Assembly (NCBI GenBank): GCA_001643675.2
Contig: LSRY02000028.1
Location: forward strand, 186,001-250,000
DNA: 64,000 nt
Reading direction: 5' to 3'
Origin: Monocercomonoides exilis
Lineage: Eukaryota > Preaxostyla > Oxymonadida > Polymastigidae
Shown here: positions 48,101-58,212 of the stretch, in pieces
Numbering within the stretch: position 1 is the stretch's first letter
How the letters are laid out: every line of letters begins with the position of its first letter
Translations under genes and position numbers: made by a program
Notes under the pieces: model-generated
Told to the model about the DNA's origin: nothing
Database searches by the model: none
Seen by the model: only the letters and a program-made list of their open reading frames with translations

Positions 48101-49271
48101 GCTGCTGGTATGCTTTTGGCGGCAACCTCAGTGACTCCATGTTTTGGTCATCTTCGTCGTCGTCTCCACGCATCTCGTCCATCATTCTGTCAATTGCTTC
48201 GAAAGTAGCGTTTATTGATCCGATGAGATTGGCTTTGTGCTTCTCCAGCAATTCTGCTGTGCTTAATGATACGTCTCCTGTGTTCTCACGTGGTGACAAC
48301 TTTGAATCATCAGATTGCGTTGGAGAAGAGCACTTCATTTTCTTCATTGCTTTCCAGCGAGCGACAGCAACTGCCATGCAAATGCTCATCATAATGTTCG
48401 ATATTTCGTCAGTCGTCCTTTCCATTTCATCCAAATTGTGCCGCAATCTGTAACGAAGTTCAAATATTGCTGAAATAAATGCGTGAGGTGCTTCTAAAAT
48501 GAATGATTGAAGATATCTCCATCCAACATAGCGTAAGCCATTACATCGAGGCAGCTTGGATCCAGTCGACGAACTAAATTTACTTCGATTTGTGTGCATG
48601 TCAGCGCCTCGAGTTGGAGAAGAAGGCAAAGATGACCAAGGAGAGGACGAATTACTTAAAGCTGACTTCGAATTAGGTGTTTCCGCTGAAGAAGAAGGAG
48701 ATGACTTTGCTGATACAGATGACAAAGAAACAGGTGTTGCAGATAAGAATGGAGGAGGATAGTGAAAAGATGACTCTGTTTGTTGTGGAACAAGAGGATA
48801 GCGTGCTACGTCAGAAAATCTTCGAATTGTCAAGGGGCTTATTGGTGGTATTTCCCTAACTAGTCCGATTGCCCTGAAAATAGAAAGTAAAGCACTGACT
48901 CTTCTTCTATCCATTGATAGATCATGATTCAATTCTTCTCTTTGAAATCTTCCTGTTTGAAGAGCATGTGCAAGATCTAGACACGTTTGCTTCATAACCA
49001 TCCTTCCTCCACGATCATCACCCGGTTTTGATGGAATCAATTGATTAATATCCAGGGTTTCCATTCGTTTTCTTGTCGATGTACGCTTAACCGCAGGGTA
49101 AGCCACAGCAGCTAATCTTCTGCCACGAGTCTTTTGCAATTTTTGGTATTGTCGTTCATTATATGCATGATTCAAGAAGAAATCATATGGATGTTGATAT
49201 TGTTCAAACTGGGAAATGTGTCTAACAGAAGAAGAGGAAACAGATGAAGTGGGGCCTCCGGTAAATATCAT
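45129..49271 (-). CDS. Ser-rich protein with possible winged-helix domain
   Basis: An intronless 1,380-residue protein that I do not recognise with certainty. Residues 1-165 are ordered. They include a basic patch (RTSTRKRMETLDINQ) and the segment FQREELNHDLSMDRRRVSAL followed by LSIFRAIGLVREIPP. That segment resembles the last helix and wing of E2F-like winged-helix DNA-binding domains, where an RRR-x-Y/L-D-x-x-N-V-L-E-x-x-x-L/M-V pattern is usual. A second ordered segment lies near residues 245-370 (YVGWRYLQSFILEAPHAFIS and EISNIMMSICMAVAVARWKA). A third, with Phe/Leu/Pro, lies near 560-660. The remaining 800 or so residues are Ser/Pro/Gln-rich low complexity with pure Ser runs. A transcription regulator fits this layout, but that is inference from a weak local resemblance. 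Confidence 0.6.
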   Translation of the reverse strand: MIFTGGPTSSVSSSSVRHISQFEQYQHPYDFFLNHAYNERQYQKLQKTRGRRLAAVAYPAVKRTSTRKRMETLDINQLIPSKPGDDRGGRMVMKQTCLDLAHALQTGRFQREELNHDLSMDRRRVSALLSIFRAIGLVREIPPISPLTIRRFSDVARYPLVPQQTESSFHYPPPFLSATPVSLSSVSAKSSPSSSAETPNSKSALSNSSSPWSSLPSSPTRGADMHTNRSKFSSSTGSKLPRCNGLRYVGWRYLQSFILEAPHAFISAIFELRYRLRHNLDEMERTTDEISNIMMSICMAVAVARWKAMKKMKCSSPTQSDDSKLSPRENTGDVSLSTAELLEKHKANLIGSINATFEAIDRMMDEMRGDDDEDDQNMESLRLPPKAYQQPAQQAIQFHHSPFSPFETSPQSQASYSGHSQHSRASSHSSSPLSSPSPSPSPSSALSPSSQTLRPSPTSSPSPSPSPSSSTSSSPSPSMQYLQHPQNQNSPSAIHTNSRSSDSFIHSPSALSPTASASQKAAVPHAALSSLLSQQQQQSKSPSSRLPSAKHPLKEAINPSSLILPIPPVTPLNALPFYLPPLSQFALPLPLSLLPFFLPLSHPSCVAVFSRTDSPFGALLFDAGTDSFQSEYLLFAERKLLRDRNRAYAAQAQQDTQHHSAFLSSPASSASPSPASQYYPPVPYANGRAYGIQSLTPLISPSSSPPPPPQIHSSFNSDELLLFRPSSLPLPLLSFPAVCTFPFPARCILHSLIKHPFKFSDYPHFDSLPYTPSYSASSALPRRETGLASSSTSGLSPLSSFSSEPFSFPFMSQQAGLSDSAVEQQQQQQQQKAARRKRRKANVEPSDSPYASYANPVLAPSAVSSELYSTEFPSYNDLAEQNSPYPPSAAMPLNSSFKVCSPPSLSEISDSLSSSSSSPSFSSSPVSSEHSPSNATILSSYHRQPYTTARSLPVFPEALHQTGITRQQTSSSQAHILSPSPSSSSSSYQRDLAQRNLSSLSNSSSSSSSSSPSSSFPSNSSLLLQYTDSYPLQTDQAPSPSISSSSAGISSSVYPSRFNQYTSQQLPYLSSTSSSSSSSSSSSPSSSTSASAYQVQFDDSLSAKHNVADSFYSSEGYDGNITSSGGPMPMMDMPGQFGYLSALPSPRAASGSSSASSLSSLSSSAGISDRSLMGPPSSFTSLHATWTQPPLSYPSPFSTGDSPFSSASFTSFVSSTSSPPFLSSADLWNGQNELPTPLQYSNSSSLLISEKQPLTSSTGSGAGSSIASFFSFSPGNFAFFSPRTPQSPMLRIAGSPQQASGASQQNRPLQRRMPSLSMSTTAAQLSRYADNSSLIDQPNPQQSPQVAASPSTETLDSFSSNSLPSRSLPPSRSLSSSPVA

Positions 49272-50496
49272 TGCCGCAGGATTTTATTTCTGCAGCATTA
49301 TCTGCCGCGAAGTCTCATCATTCGCAAATGCGAATAATAAATTATATTTAAGAAAACATGATAATTCCAAATATCGTATTTAAATGAATGTGTGAAAAAG
49401 CGTTAAAGAGTTTAAATTCTATGAAATTGATATTTACAATCTCATTGTCGTTTTAATAAAAAAATTCAATTTTTCATTCAATGAAATTTTTATAATGGTT
49501 GTTTTTTTCAATGATTTGATTCTTTATAAAATAGGCTTATTTCATATATAAATTTGTTCATTTTTTATCAATTTCACATGAAAAATACAGAAAAACACAA
49601 TGGAATATAAATCTATTTTTAAAATTTTCCATGATATTTTCTTTTTTTGGTAAAGTGTAACTTATTGGGTCCGAAAATTTTCATAGAAATTATCTTGAAT
49701 TATTTCTTAAATATACTTCATTGTTGAAAATTCGATTAATAAATGTGTAATTAAGTTTCAACGATTAACAAATAAGTTGTGAATTTCAGTTTCATTACCA
49801 AAAATAAAACCAGAATTTACAAATATTTACTGAAACATACAAAATTTTCTTCATTCTCCAACGAATTTTCTTCTTAAATTAACTTTAATCAAAAAATCCT
49901 CAAAAAAAAATTGTTGTTATTAACAGAATCTGAAGATATTTCATCATCTTTGAAGTTTTTTTTTCATTATCCATAAAAAATATTGAATGGATCTGTCCAA
50001 CCTATTGAGTGATAATGATTTAAAAATAATGTTCTGATAGGATTTTTCAATAGAAATCATAATTTTTTTTTACAAAAAATATCATTCGATGAATGATGAT
50101 ATTCGAATGTGTCAAATTTGGTGAAACATTGATTATAATTCACAGTGAAAATCGGGACCCAATATGTTACATCTTACCCTTTTTTTAATTTTTTGTCACA
50201 ACATTTAAAAAAGAATAACATCAATATTCCAAAAAGTTTTTTGTCACAATTTTTTTGAAATTATTATTTTGTTGGTTTGATCAATAAACAAAAGATTTCC
50301 ATTTCTGGTTCATACAGTCAATCTCTGGGCTTCTTTGCAATATCTTTTGCGCCTCTTTGTTTTTTAATAAATAAAAAATGTTTGTATATCGATTATTCAC
50401 CTTTTTTCGGATTATCAATGTTGTTAGAATTTTCAATTTTTTTTGCTGTTTGTCACACTTTGCCCTTCTTTAAGAATATTTCTTGCAACAACCAGA
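49272..50496. other. Intergenic, AT-rich, no gene seen
   Basis: About 1.2 kb of AT-rich DNA between divergent genes. Short Phe/Leu-rich frames near 50277-50513 look like chance. No RNA gene or clear repeat was recognised. Confidence 0.55.
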
Positions 50497-51939
50497 ATGA
50501 GTATGTACAATGATGATAAATCTGAAGAAAGAACACAGATTATGACCAAAACCGAGATGTTTTCACGTTTGCTCATTTATTTGGAATAAACAATTCTGAA
50601 CAAAAATTTTGATTTTTTGAATGCTTTTTTGAAGAATTGCTTCTTGAACTGAAATGTTGCAGAGAAGATGAACAAATGCAGAAAATGAAGGAAATGAAAA
50701 GAATGATTAATATTATGAATGAAGAAGAATTCAAATCTATTTTCACAAAAGAACTGTTCGATGAAATGGGGGAAAATATTGAAGAAAAGAAAATGTCATT
50801 GAAAATATAGTTCATTTATTGAAGCTTATTGGATGTGATGACTTATCGACTGAATTATGTTCGAAAAGTTTTTATAAATTATTCATGAGCAAAATAATTC
50901 AAAATATGGTTATTGAGGAGGAGAAGAAAAAAGAAAGAATGAATGAAAGGCTTCTGATTGATCTTTGCGAATGCTATCTCATGCTGAATGACAATGATTT
51001 TTCAGAAGAATTACTTTCTATTTGTGTGCCAAACCTATTGCAAGTTGCATTGAAGAAAGAAGTCTGTAAGGAAGTTCAAAAAGACGTGGAACTTGCATTG
51101 ACTGCATTGTCTTGCATTAACACATCTATAGTTTGGGCAATTTTTGATTGATAGCTTTTTGATCTCTTTTTTTAAATAAGAACGTGAAACAGGAATGGTA
51201 TTTGAATAAGATCAAAGAAATTATCCAATATCATCAGGAACATCACAATTTGACCCACTTAGCTTATCAATCTGCTTGGCAGTTTCTAATCTTCAGGTTT
51301 TGCGAAGACAAAAGTTTTAAAGAATTGATTGTTAATGAGCTGCATTTTGCGAGAGAGGCAATAAAAGAATTGGAAGAGTTAACAGATTGTCAGAAGCGTA
51401 AGAAAAAGGAAAAGAAACCGAAGTATAGGAAAACAGAGAAGGTTTTTTTGAGATGGGTAATTTCATTGCTCTATTATGTTCGCACGTTTCAATTGTTGAA
51501 TGAAGAACACATTGAAATAGTTCATCGTCTTGTCTGTCTGCACAGAGCGGAAATAGAAAATGAAATAGAAATATTTGAAAGTTTTGTAATAATTTTTTGG
51601 GAAATGAGTGGAAATGAGTCTGTGAGCATTGATATTTTGCTGAAGGAAGGTGCATTCGATGAGATTCTGAAAGAAGTTCAGCGATCAACATCGAAAAATG
51701 AAATTATATATTATTGCTTAGCATTTTATTTAATAATTTCAGATCGATTGAAAGAAAAGGAGGATGATGATGTGAAAGAAGTTAAACGAAAAACAACGAA
51801 AAGGAAAGTGTTTGAAAAGATTGAAGAAGAAGGATACGAAGATGTTATCACAAGCTTTTATCAATCATTTGATTTTTTCAACAAACAATTTTATTTCGAA
51901 TTATCATTGGATATTTCAGATTATTTTGTGAATGTGTGA
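50497..51939 (+). pseudogene. Member of a repeated charged helical protein family, one frameshift
   Basis: Two introns can be placed: 50567-50634 (donor GTTTGC, acceptor TTGAAG) and 51131-51180 (donor GTTTGG). With exons 50497-50566, 50635-51130 and 51181-51939 the protein is Glu/Lys-rich and helical, about 440 residues. Segments include MFSQLLLELKCCREDEQ, LLIDLCECYLMLN, NKIKEIIQYHQEHHNLTHLA followed by YQSAWQFLIFRF, and the end FELSLDISDYFVNV. I recall these as hallmarks of a large unnamed oxymonad family; this was not checked. At the A-run 50802-50805 the frame shifts by one base: before it the frame ends at a TAG (50808-50810), after it the family sequence resumes (IVHLLKLIGCDD). One missing A explains it. 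It is probably a young pseudogene; a sequencing error in the homopolymer is the alternative. Function unknown. Confidence 0.6.
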
Positions 51940-52872
51940 TGAATTGTTTTGAATTTCAAACTCAAAAATGATGCCTTTCTTTCTTTCTCTTCTTTTTCGT
52001 CTTCTCTTTCTTTTTCAATATTTCACAAATCAGCATTCAATCGAATTGTTTGTTTAAGAGTCTTTTTCATTGCTTCGAAATACAATTAACAAACAAACAA
52101 AAGAAAAGAAAAGTCCATTTGACTGTTCATTTGAAAATTTAATCAAATAATTTTGTCGAATGAATGTCCTTTTATCTTCTGATCATATCTGAACTTTCAG
52201 TCAGTCAAAAGGTATCTTCAAAGACTCCTCCTTTTCTCCTTTGCTTTTCTCTATTCCTATCCCTGTGCTCCCTTTCCTTTTCTTTAATCCATGTTATTTC
52301 ATCAAACTTGAAGGTTGTTGAGTCCTTGAAAGAGTATCATCTGGAAAAATTTCCGTAGAAGAGAAATGGAAAGCGTATCCACCTGTTTTGGAGAATGAAT
52401 ATCATCGTTCGAATTATATGTCAAATTAGTTGTCTGGATAACAAAAAATGGTGAAATCGCGTTTTAAATTGTTAATGAAAAGCAATAAGAAGAAAAGAAA
52501 AGGAAAATGAAAAAATAAACACTTCCAATCGATTTTAATTATTACTCATAAAAAATGAAGGGGAAATATTTTTTTTAATATCGAACAAAAAAATATCATG
52601 AACACGAAATCAGTTATTTTCTTATGCAAAAGAAAAGAAAACTGATATTTTGTTCTTTTTTAAATTAAGTTAACAACCTGAACATTCCAATCAACAGCAA
52701 ACATTTATATTTTCATCATTGCGAATAAAAACGAAAGCATAATGAACGTCATACAGGTCTCAAAGGCCTTATTGAGCTGCAAAATGCAGTGAAAACATAG
52801 TTGTATTTATTGCATCCAAATAAACAAAAATGGATCACAGTGATCATCGTTGATCAATTTCTTCATTTCAGC
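51940..52872. other. Intergenic, AT-rich, no gene seen
   Basis: About 930 bases between the repeated-family member and VPS52. A frame at 52164-52358 ends with KVVESLKEYHLEKFP, which looks more protein-like than its surroundings, but no start, splice sites or family could be tied to it. A splice-acceptor-like TTTCAG directly precedes the VPS52 ATG, so a 5' UTR intron is possible. Confidence 0.5.
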
Positions 52873-55800
52873 ATGTTTGAACCTATTGCAGTCAATCTTC
52901 ATGAAGATGATCTTGACTTTGAAGAAATTGAAGAAGAGCTAAAACGTTTTGGAAGAGATTCTTTTGTAGAAAGAGCGATTCAGTCCGGAAAGACAATTCC
53001 TGATTCTTCCAAAGCTCTGGACAAGCAGATACGAAAAATTGAAGCAGAATCAGTTGAGGATTGTTTGTTTTATATACGTTGTAATTTTGTCATTTTATAT
53101 TTCAAATTGACTTTTATTTCAGATGTCAAAGAAGAAAAATTACTTTTTGACCTTCACGAACAAATAAAAAGTTGCGACGATGTTTTGTTAAACATGGAAA
53201 AGTTACTTGAAGAGTTTCAAGATCACCTTTCATCTCTTACATCTGAAATTCGAAATCTACAAGATAGTTCTCTTTCAATGAATCACAAATTGAAAAACAG
53301 AAAAGAATTTTCTAAAGCACTTACAAGTTATCTAGATCGCATAACTGTGCCAGATGAAGCACGGCGGTCAATTGAGTCTGGTCCAATAAAAGTTGATTAC
53401 GACCATTTCCATTCCATTTCACCATCTGTTCTTTCTGCTGTTGCTTCTCTTTCAATGGAAGCTACACGACCTCTTCTAGCAAGTTTGAATCCAGCAAACT
53501 CTGGAAGAACTTTATCTTCCATTAGCTCACAAAGTAGTATGGGCTCTTCCACTACTCCACCGTCTGCAGCAACAACTTCACAGAGTCGAGGTACAGATAG
53601 AGGAACAGCTTTGTACTTGGGTTCCCAATCTCGCTCTTCTGCTGCATATTCTTCTTTGCATCAAGTGTCATCAATCGGAATAGCTCCATCTTCTGCATCG
53701 TCGTCTTCATCATCGTCATCTGCACCACTTTCTCCAGGAAAAGAGCCAATTCCACCAGAGATGATGATTGATGATGCCATGTGGGAGCCGCCAGACATCG
53801 GCGGTGGAGTTGGAGACGATGGAAGCGACTCTATGAATGCCAGCTACGACGGGCAAGGAGACGGCAGAGGGAAAGGAAAGGGACAGTCGCGCGGAGACAA
53901 CCCAACAGTCGATTTCCCGTTTCTGGACGAGACCTTCTCCACCACAACGCTTCCTCCTCCGCAGGCAATGCGAGAAGAGTCACCAGGTGCGCCCGTCCCG
54001 CCAGCGAGCATTGCATCGTCTACAACATCGATGGAGCTCATCCAGCAGCTGACGTCGTGCATCACGTTCTGCAACCACCTCGCCACTCTCCAGGCAGCCA
54101 TGGACTCTGCCCGCGACGAGACATACGCGTCCTTCCCGTCCACTCAGGAGGCGATGGCAGCGCTGACACAGCTGGCGCAGACAGCCATCAGACACAGCCG
54201 CAATTACCTGCTGGACGCGTTCAATGTGATCCGGCAGACTGAAAAGCAGACACACAGCAGAGTGATGAAGGAGATCCTGATGCGCTCGCGGGGGATGATG
54301 ACGTTCCTCCGCCGAAACACGCCTCCCACAGCAGATGAATGCGAGCGTGCTTACATCGACTCAGCTGCACGCAACCAGGTGAAGCTGTGCAAGACGTATG
54401 TAGAGTGCCTCACCCGCGCCATCGAAGAGATCGCCTCAAAGAACGACCTCATCGGTGCTGCTGAGATTGGACGGAAAGCAGGCTTTGCTTCGATCTTCAA
54501 AAAGTCAGAAACAACTTTGTATTCTTATTCATTCACTGCACCTGCCCAGCCGTCGGGAGACGAAAGACAGCTTGGCATGGGTCCTTTATCTTCTTCTGCT
54601 TCTTCAACATCTTCTTCTTCTTCATCGCTTTCTTCCTCATCTTCTTCCTTCGATCCATATTCTCTCATTGCCCCATCTCCTTCTCTCTCATCAGCCATGT
54701 CATCTTCTCTGATGGCCTCCCACGCAGCTCCGTCTCCCACTGCTCCTACTCCTTCTCCTTCTGTTGCATCTTCTCCATTCACGCTGACAGCTACACCATC
54801 CACCCTCATCACAACCACTACGCCATCCATCCAGCCGTTCGAGCTCGGCAACAGGGCCCATGTCTTCTCAGCAGCATTCGACCCTATCCATCTTTCTGTG
54901 CTGAAAGGGAAGAAGCTGAAGATCTCGTTTGAGGAGGCGTTTGTGTCGGCACACGCACCACTCGCAGCGATGTCTGTGCAAGAGACACGCTTTGCATTCT
55001 ACTTCTTCTCCTCCACCACAACCATCTCGCCCACAATGCAGCCGCTCATCAATCTCTACAAGGACACATTTGCTTCTCTCATTGGCTCCTGCTTCGATCT
55101 GGTTGCGCTGCTGATCATTGCGCGGGAGTATGGCCGACTGCAAGAGCTCCTCCATGCCGACGGGGTGGTCGTGCTGAACGAGTACTTCGCTGCCCTCGAC
55201 CAGATCCTCTGGCCTCAGTTCAGAGCCGTCGTGAAGCGCCACGTGGAGTCCATCCCAATGCCGAAGAAGCCGAAGCCTATTGAAACAACCGTCCACCCAA
55301 TCACTCAGCGCTGTGCTCAGCTGGTGAGTGCAGTGCTTGCACTCTCAATTGGCTACCGCTCTCAGCCGTTCGTGATCAGCACGTTCGGAGAGCTGATAAC
55401 AGCGCTTCTCGCATTCTACACAAACCACACGAAGGAGATCGCAGAACCACGAAAAAGCGCGTTTCTGCTGGTGAATGCGTATCACATCGCGCGTGTCACC
55501 GAAGGCAAAGAGGAATGCAAAGAGTGGTATGAGAAGTTCATGGCGCTGTTCCGCACGTCGCTGTCCACGCACACTGCGTATCATCTCACGAAGAGCTTCC
55601 GCAGCCTGTCTGAATATGTGGCCACTGTCACAGCTGCTGTGCAGACGAACCGGACGGAGGGGCAGGCGATCTTTCCGGTGCAAGTGGCTGACTCAGAAGT
55701 GGTGAGGCGGCTGGTGAGCGAGACGACGGTGGCGAACCTGGCGTCGGAGATGCAGATGAAGTGGCAGGCGTATCTGGGGCAGCTGGTGGACGACATCATC

Positions 55801-56001
55801 CGCGTGTTTCAGGAGAGAGGCGATGCTGTCGTCGCACTCGAGGATGCAATGAACGAGGTGTCGCAGATGTATTCGGTGTTTGTGGACGTGCTCCACAGGT
55901 GCTACGCTGATAAGCCGTTCAGATTCGATGTGGTGGATAGTAAAGTCTTCAACCAAGAGGCTAAACAAAAAATAGTAACTTTTGTTTCATTGAAAAAATA
56001 A
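52873..56001 (+). CDS. VPS52: VPS52, GARP/EARP tethering subunit
   Basis: Subunit of the GARP and EARP complexes that tether endosome-derived vesicles at the trans-Golgi network and recycling endosomes. Exons 52873-53062 and 53123-56001 give 1,022 residues. The N-terminal Vps52/Sac2 coiled coil holds FEEIEEELKRF, then EDYVKEEKLLFDLHEQIKSC formed across the intron, DDVLLNMEKLLEEFQDHLSS, and LQDSSLSMNHKLKNRK near residues 115-130 (the hallmark LQ.KS..L..KL.NR pattern). The C-terminal helical rods carry conserved stretches such as RNQVKLCKTYVECLTRAIEE and LHADGVVVLNEYFAALDQIL. Two Ser/Pro-rich inserts (about residues 190-400 and 540-640) lengthen it beyond the usual 640-730 residues. The 60-base intron is a multiple of three without stops, so an unspliced reading would stay open. 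The ATG at 52873 was chosen because upstream codons lack an in-frame ATG. Confidence 0.9.
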   Translation: MFEPIAVNLHEDDLDFEEIEEELKRFGRDSFVERAIQSGKTIPDSSKALDKQIRKIEAESVEDCLFYIRCNFVILYFKLTFISDVKEEKLLFDLHEQIKSCDDVLLNMEKLLEEFQDHLSSLTSEIRNLQDSSLSMNHKLKNRKEFSKALTSYLDRITVPDEARRSIESGPIKVDYDHFHSISPSVLSAVASLSMEATRPLLASLNPANSGRTLSSISSQSSMGSSTTPPSAATTSQSRGTDRGTALYLGSQSRSSAAYSSLHQVSSIGIAPSSASSSSSSSSAPLSPGKEPIPPEMMIDDAMWEPPDIGGGVGDDGSDSMNASYDGQGDGRGKGKGQSRGDNPTVDFPFLDETFSTTTLPPPQAMREESPGAPVPPASIASSTTSMELIQQLTSCITFCNHLATLQAAMDSARDETYASFPSTQEAMAALTQLAQTAIRHSRNYLLDAFNVIRQTEKQTHSRVMKEILMRSRGMMTFLRRNTPPTADECERAYIDSAARNQVKLCKTYVECLTRAIEEIASKNDLIGAAEIGRKAGFASIFKKSETTLYSYSFTAPAQPSGDERQLGMGPLSSSASSTSSSSSSLSSSSSSFDPYSLIAPSPSLSSAMSSSLMASHAAPSPTAPTPSPSVASSPFTLTATPSTLITTTTPSIQPFELGNRAHVFSAAFDPIHLSVLKGKKLKISFEEAFVSAHAPLAAMSVQETRFAFYFFSSTTTISPTMQPLINLYKDTFASLIGSCFDLVALLIIAREYGRLQELLHADGVVVLNEYFAALDQILWPQFRAVVKRHVESIPMPKKPKPIETTVHPITQRCAQLVSAVLALSIGYRSQPFVISTFGELITALLAFYTNHTKEIAEPRKSAFLLVNAYHIARVTEGKEECKEWYEKFMALFRTSLSTHTAYHLTKSFRSLSEYVATVTAAVQTNRTEGQAIFPVQVADSEVVRRLVSETTVANLASEMQMKWQAYLGQLVDDIIRVFQERGDAVVALEDAMNEVSQMYSVFVDVLHRCYADKPFRFDVVDSKVFNQEAKQKIVTFVSLKK

Positions 56002-56209
56002 ATGCCATTTCACTTTAAATTTCCATATTCTTTTTGAGCTGTTAACTTTTTTTGTATTATTTAAGTTTTCTTCTTTAATTTTAACTAATTTTACAACTGT
56101 TATTTGTTAAAATAGTAAATGCTTTTTTATATCAAAATATTTTATCTTTTATTTTGCGTTTGAGAAAAAACTATTTTTTTTCTGAACAACCCATAGGAAA
56201 AACCTCAAA

Positions 56210-57995
56210 ATGGATTTTTTGTCTCCTGTTGATTTTTCCGAAATTGCGAAGACAGTCATACTATTTGAGAATGAAGTTGTCCATCTTTCCCTTGAGGACA
56301 ACGAGGTAACTATGTTTGAAAATTCTTATTTGCAAAAATCGCATTAATTGTCATCTTTTCAAAGAAATGAGCACCAGGTTATGAAAAACAGATATAACTT
56401 GCAACTCACAACTCAGAGATTGCTATTTATAAGTTGCAATCGATCTGCTCCGTCATACTTTATGTTTCTTGATTTGGTGGATACTTATTCTTTACAAGTT
56501 TGTATTTTTTGACACTTTTTATGAATTGCAATTTTTTTTTTCAAATTCAGCCCGAAGTATTTAGCAAAGATAAAATGCTTATCAGTTATCCTGGAACTTC
56601 TGAGAACGTCAGATTTTCAATTCGATGCATGAGTGGAAAGATAAGACCATTTTTTACTCGTTTTGATTCAGCTGTGAAGCGTAGAAAAGAAGTTTGATTG
56701 TAGTTTTTTGGTCTCTTGTTTTCCGAAGCATTATTTTGAATTTAGCCCCTACCGACGATTACACAGCCTGAACCTGAACCTCCAGTTTCATTGGATCTTA
56801 AAACAGCTGCATCGGGTTTGCTAATTTATTTTTTGAAAATATAACTTAGCCATCTTTAAAAATGCATAGCTGTTGAAGCAACACAAGAAAGACTTAAGCA
56901 AAAAATCCAAACAAGTTTTACGAGTATTGATGCTCTGATGGATAGCGCTTACGATTTGGTTTGAAATTTTTGTTTTTTTATTTGAGAATTTTGTGAATTA
57001 TTTTATTGTTTTATTGTTTTATTTTGATAGATTCAAATGACAGAAGATTATCAGCGCGAGGCATCAAGGGCTAAAGGATCCGGGGCCATGTCGAAAAGTG
57101 CTGCAGACGCAGACCAAGTGGAGTATCTTGCATTTGTGCATTCACTTGGAATCATTTCACCAGTTACTAAGTTTGCCTGATAGTTTCGAGAAAATTTTAA
57201 ATTAAAACATTTCTTGTTTACATTCCTTTTGGCTTATTTGATTTTCTTCATTTTATGATCGTGTGCATTTGCTGTGTGTCAGAGATACCGCTGGTTCAGC
57301 GTACGAGGTTGAGCTGTGCCGCCAAGTGACTGAATTTCTCACACCAATTTTGGAACGAGAAGGAGGAATGATGACGCTTGTAGATGCTTATGCCAAGTAT
57401 AACAGAGCTCGTGGAATTGGTTTGGCTTTTTTTTTCAGTTAAAAACTTGATGATTTTAATTTTTCAATTTGTTTTCTTCATCACTCTTTGCACAGATCTC
57501 ATTTCACCAGAAGATCTTCTAAAAGCCTGTCAGCAATTTGAATCATTAAATCTTGGACTTCGTCTCTCAAAGACTAAAACAGGAGTCTTTGTCATACATC
57601 TGCTCACCCACTCTGAAGAAGCTATTTGTGAGCGAATTGTGAATCTGACGCGCGAGAGGCGCGGATGTTCTGTCTTGCAAATAGCAGATGCACTTCATCT
57701 CACCACTATTCTCGCCCAGGAATACGCCTCGGTGTGTTATCTTGTCTTTTTATCTAATTTAATTTGGATGGATTTCACTTTCTTTCTCTTGTTTTTTTTA
57801 AAAAAAATAAACGAAATATTTTGATTGATTTGATGCTAATTATATCTTTTTTGTCAATGATTTTCTTTTATTTTTTACTGTTAGATTGGAGAGGCAAAGC
57901 TACTTCTCTGTCGCGATGAAAGCGAAGAGGATATCATATTTTATCCCAATTTTTTCATCAACAAATCAGAAATTTCTGCTCTTGTTTCATCCTAA
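56210..57995 (+). CDS. VPS36: VPS36, ESCRT-II subunit
   Basis: ESCRT-II component that links ubiquitinated cargo and phosphoinositide-bearing endosomal membranes to multivesicular-body sorting. Nine exons (56210-56305, 56378-56497, 56551-56691, 56746-56815, 56870-56958, 57031-57170, 57283-57419, 57496-57731, 57885-57995) give 379 residues, close to the human length. Residues 1-119 are a GLUE/PH-like domain (YNLQLTTQRLLFISCNRSAP, YPGTSENVRFSIRCMSGKIR). A Pro-rich linker (ITQPEPEPP) follows. The EAP30 winged-helix region contains YLAFVHSLGIISPVTK, GMMTLVDAYAKYNRARGIDL, ISPEDLLKACQQFESLNLGL, VFVIHLLTHSEE, and IGEAKLLLCRDESEED followed by IIFYPNFF. Every exon phase fits. Six of the eight donors begin GTTTG. 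VPS52, another endosomal trafficking gene, ends 208 bases upstream; this pairing may be chance. Confidence 0.94.
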
Positions 57996-58212
57996 TTCTC
58001 ATTTTTGTTATTGTATAAATAATAACTGTTAAGCTGTTATTAATTATTGTTTCTCCAAAACCGAAAAGTCTCAAAACATCTTCAAACCAGAATTATAAAG
58101 AACTGAAAAACATCACAAAATAAAAAATGAACGAAAATGCGAGGTGTATTCACGAAATATGATATAGTTATATAGATAAGATAAAAATGATAATTAAAAG
58201 CAGTCAGATTAT

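Noticed and set aside
52164..52358. Open frame ending KVVESLKEYHLEKFP
   Set aside because: Only the last 20 or so residues look protein-like. It has no supported start or splice sites and no family match.
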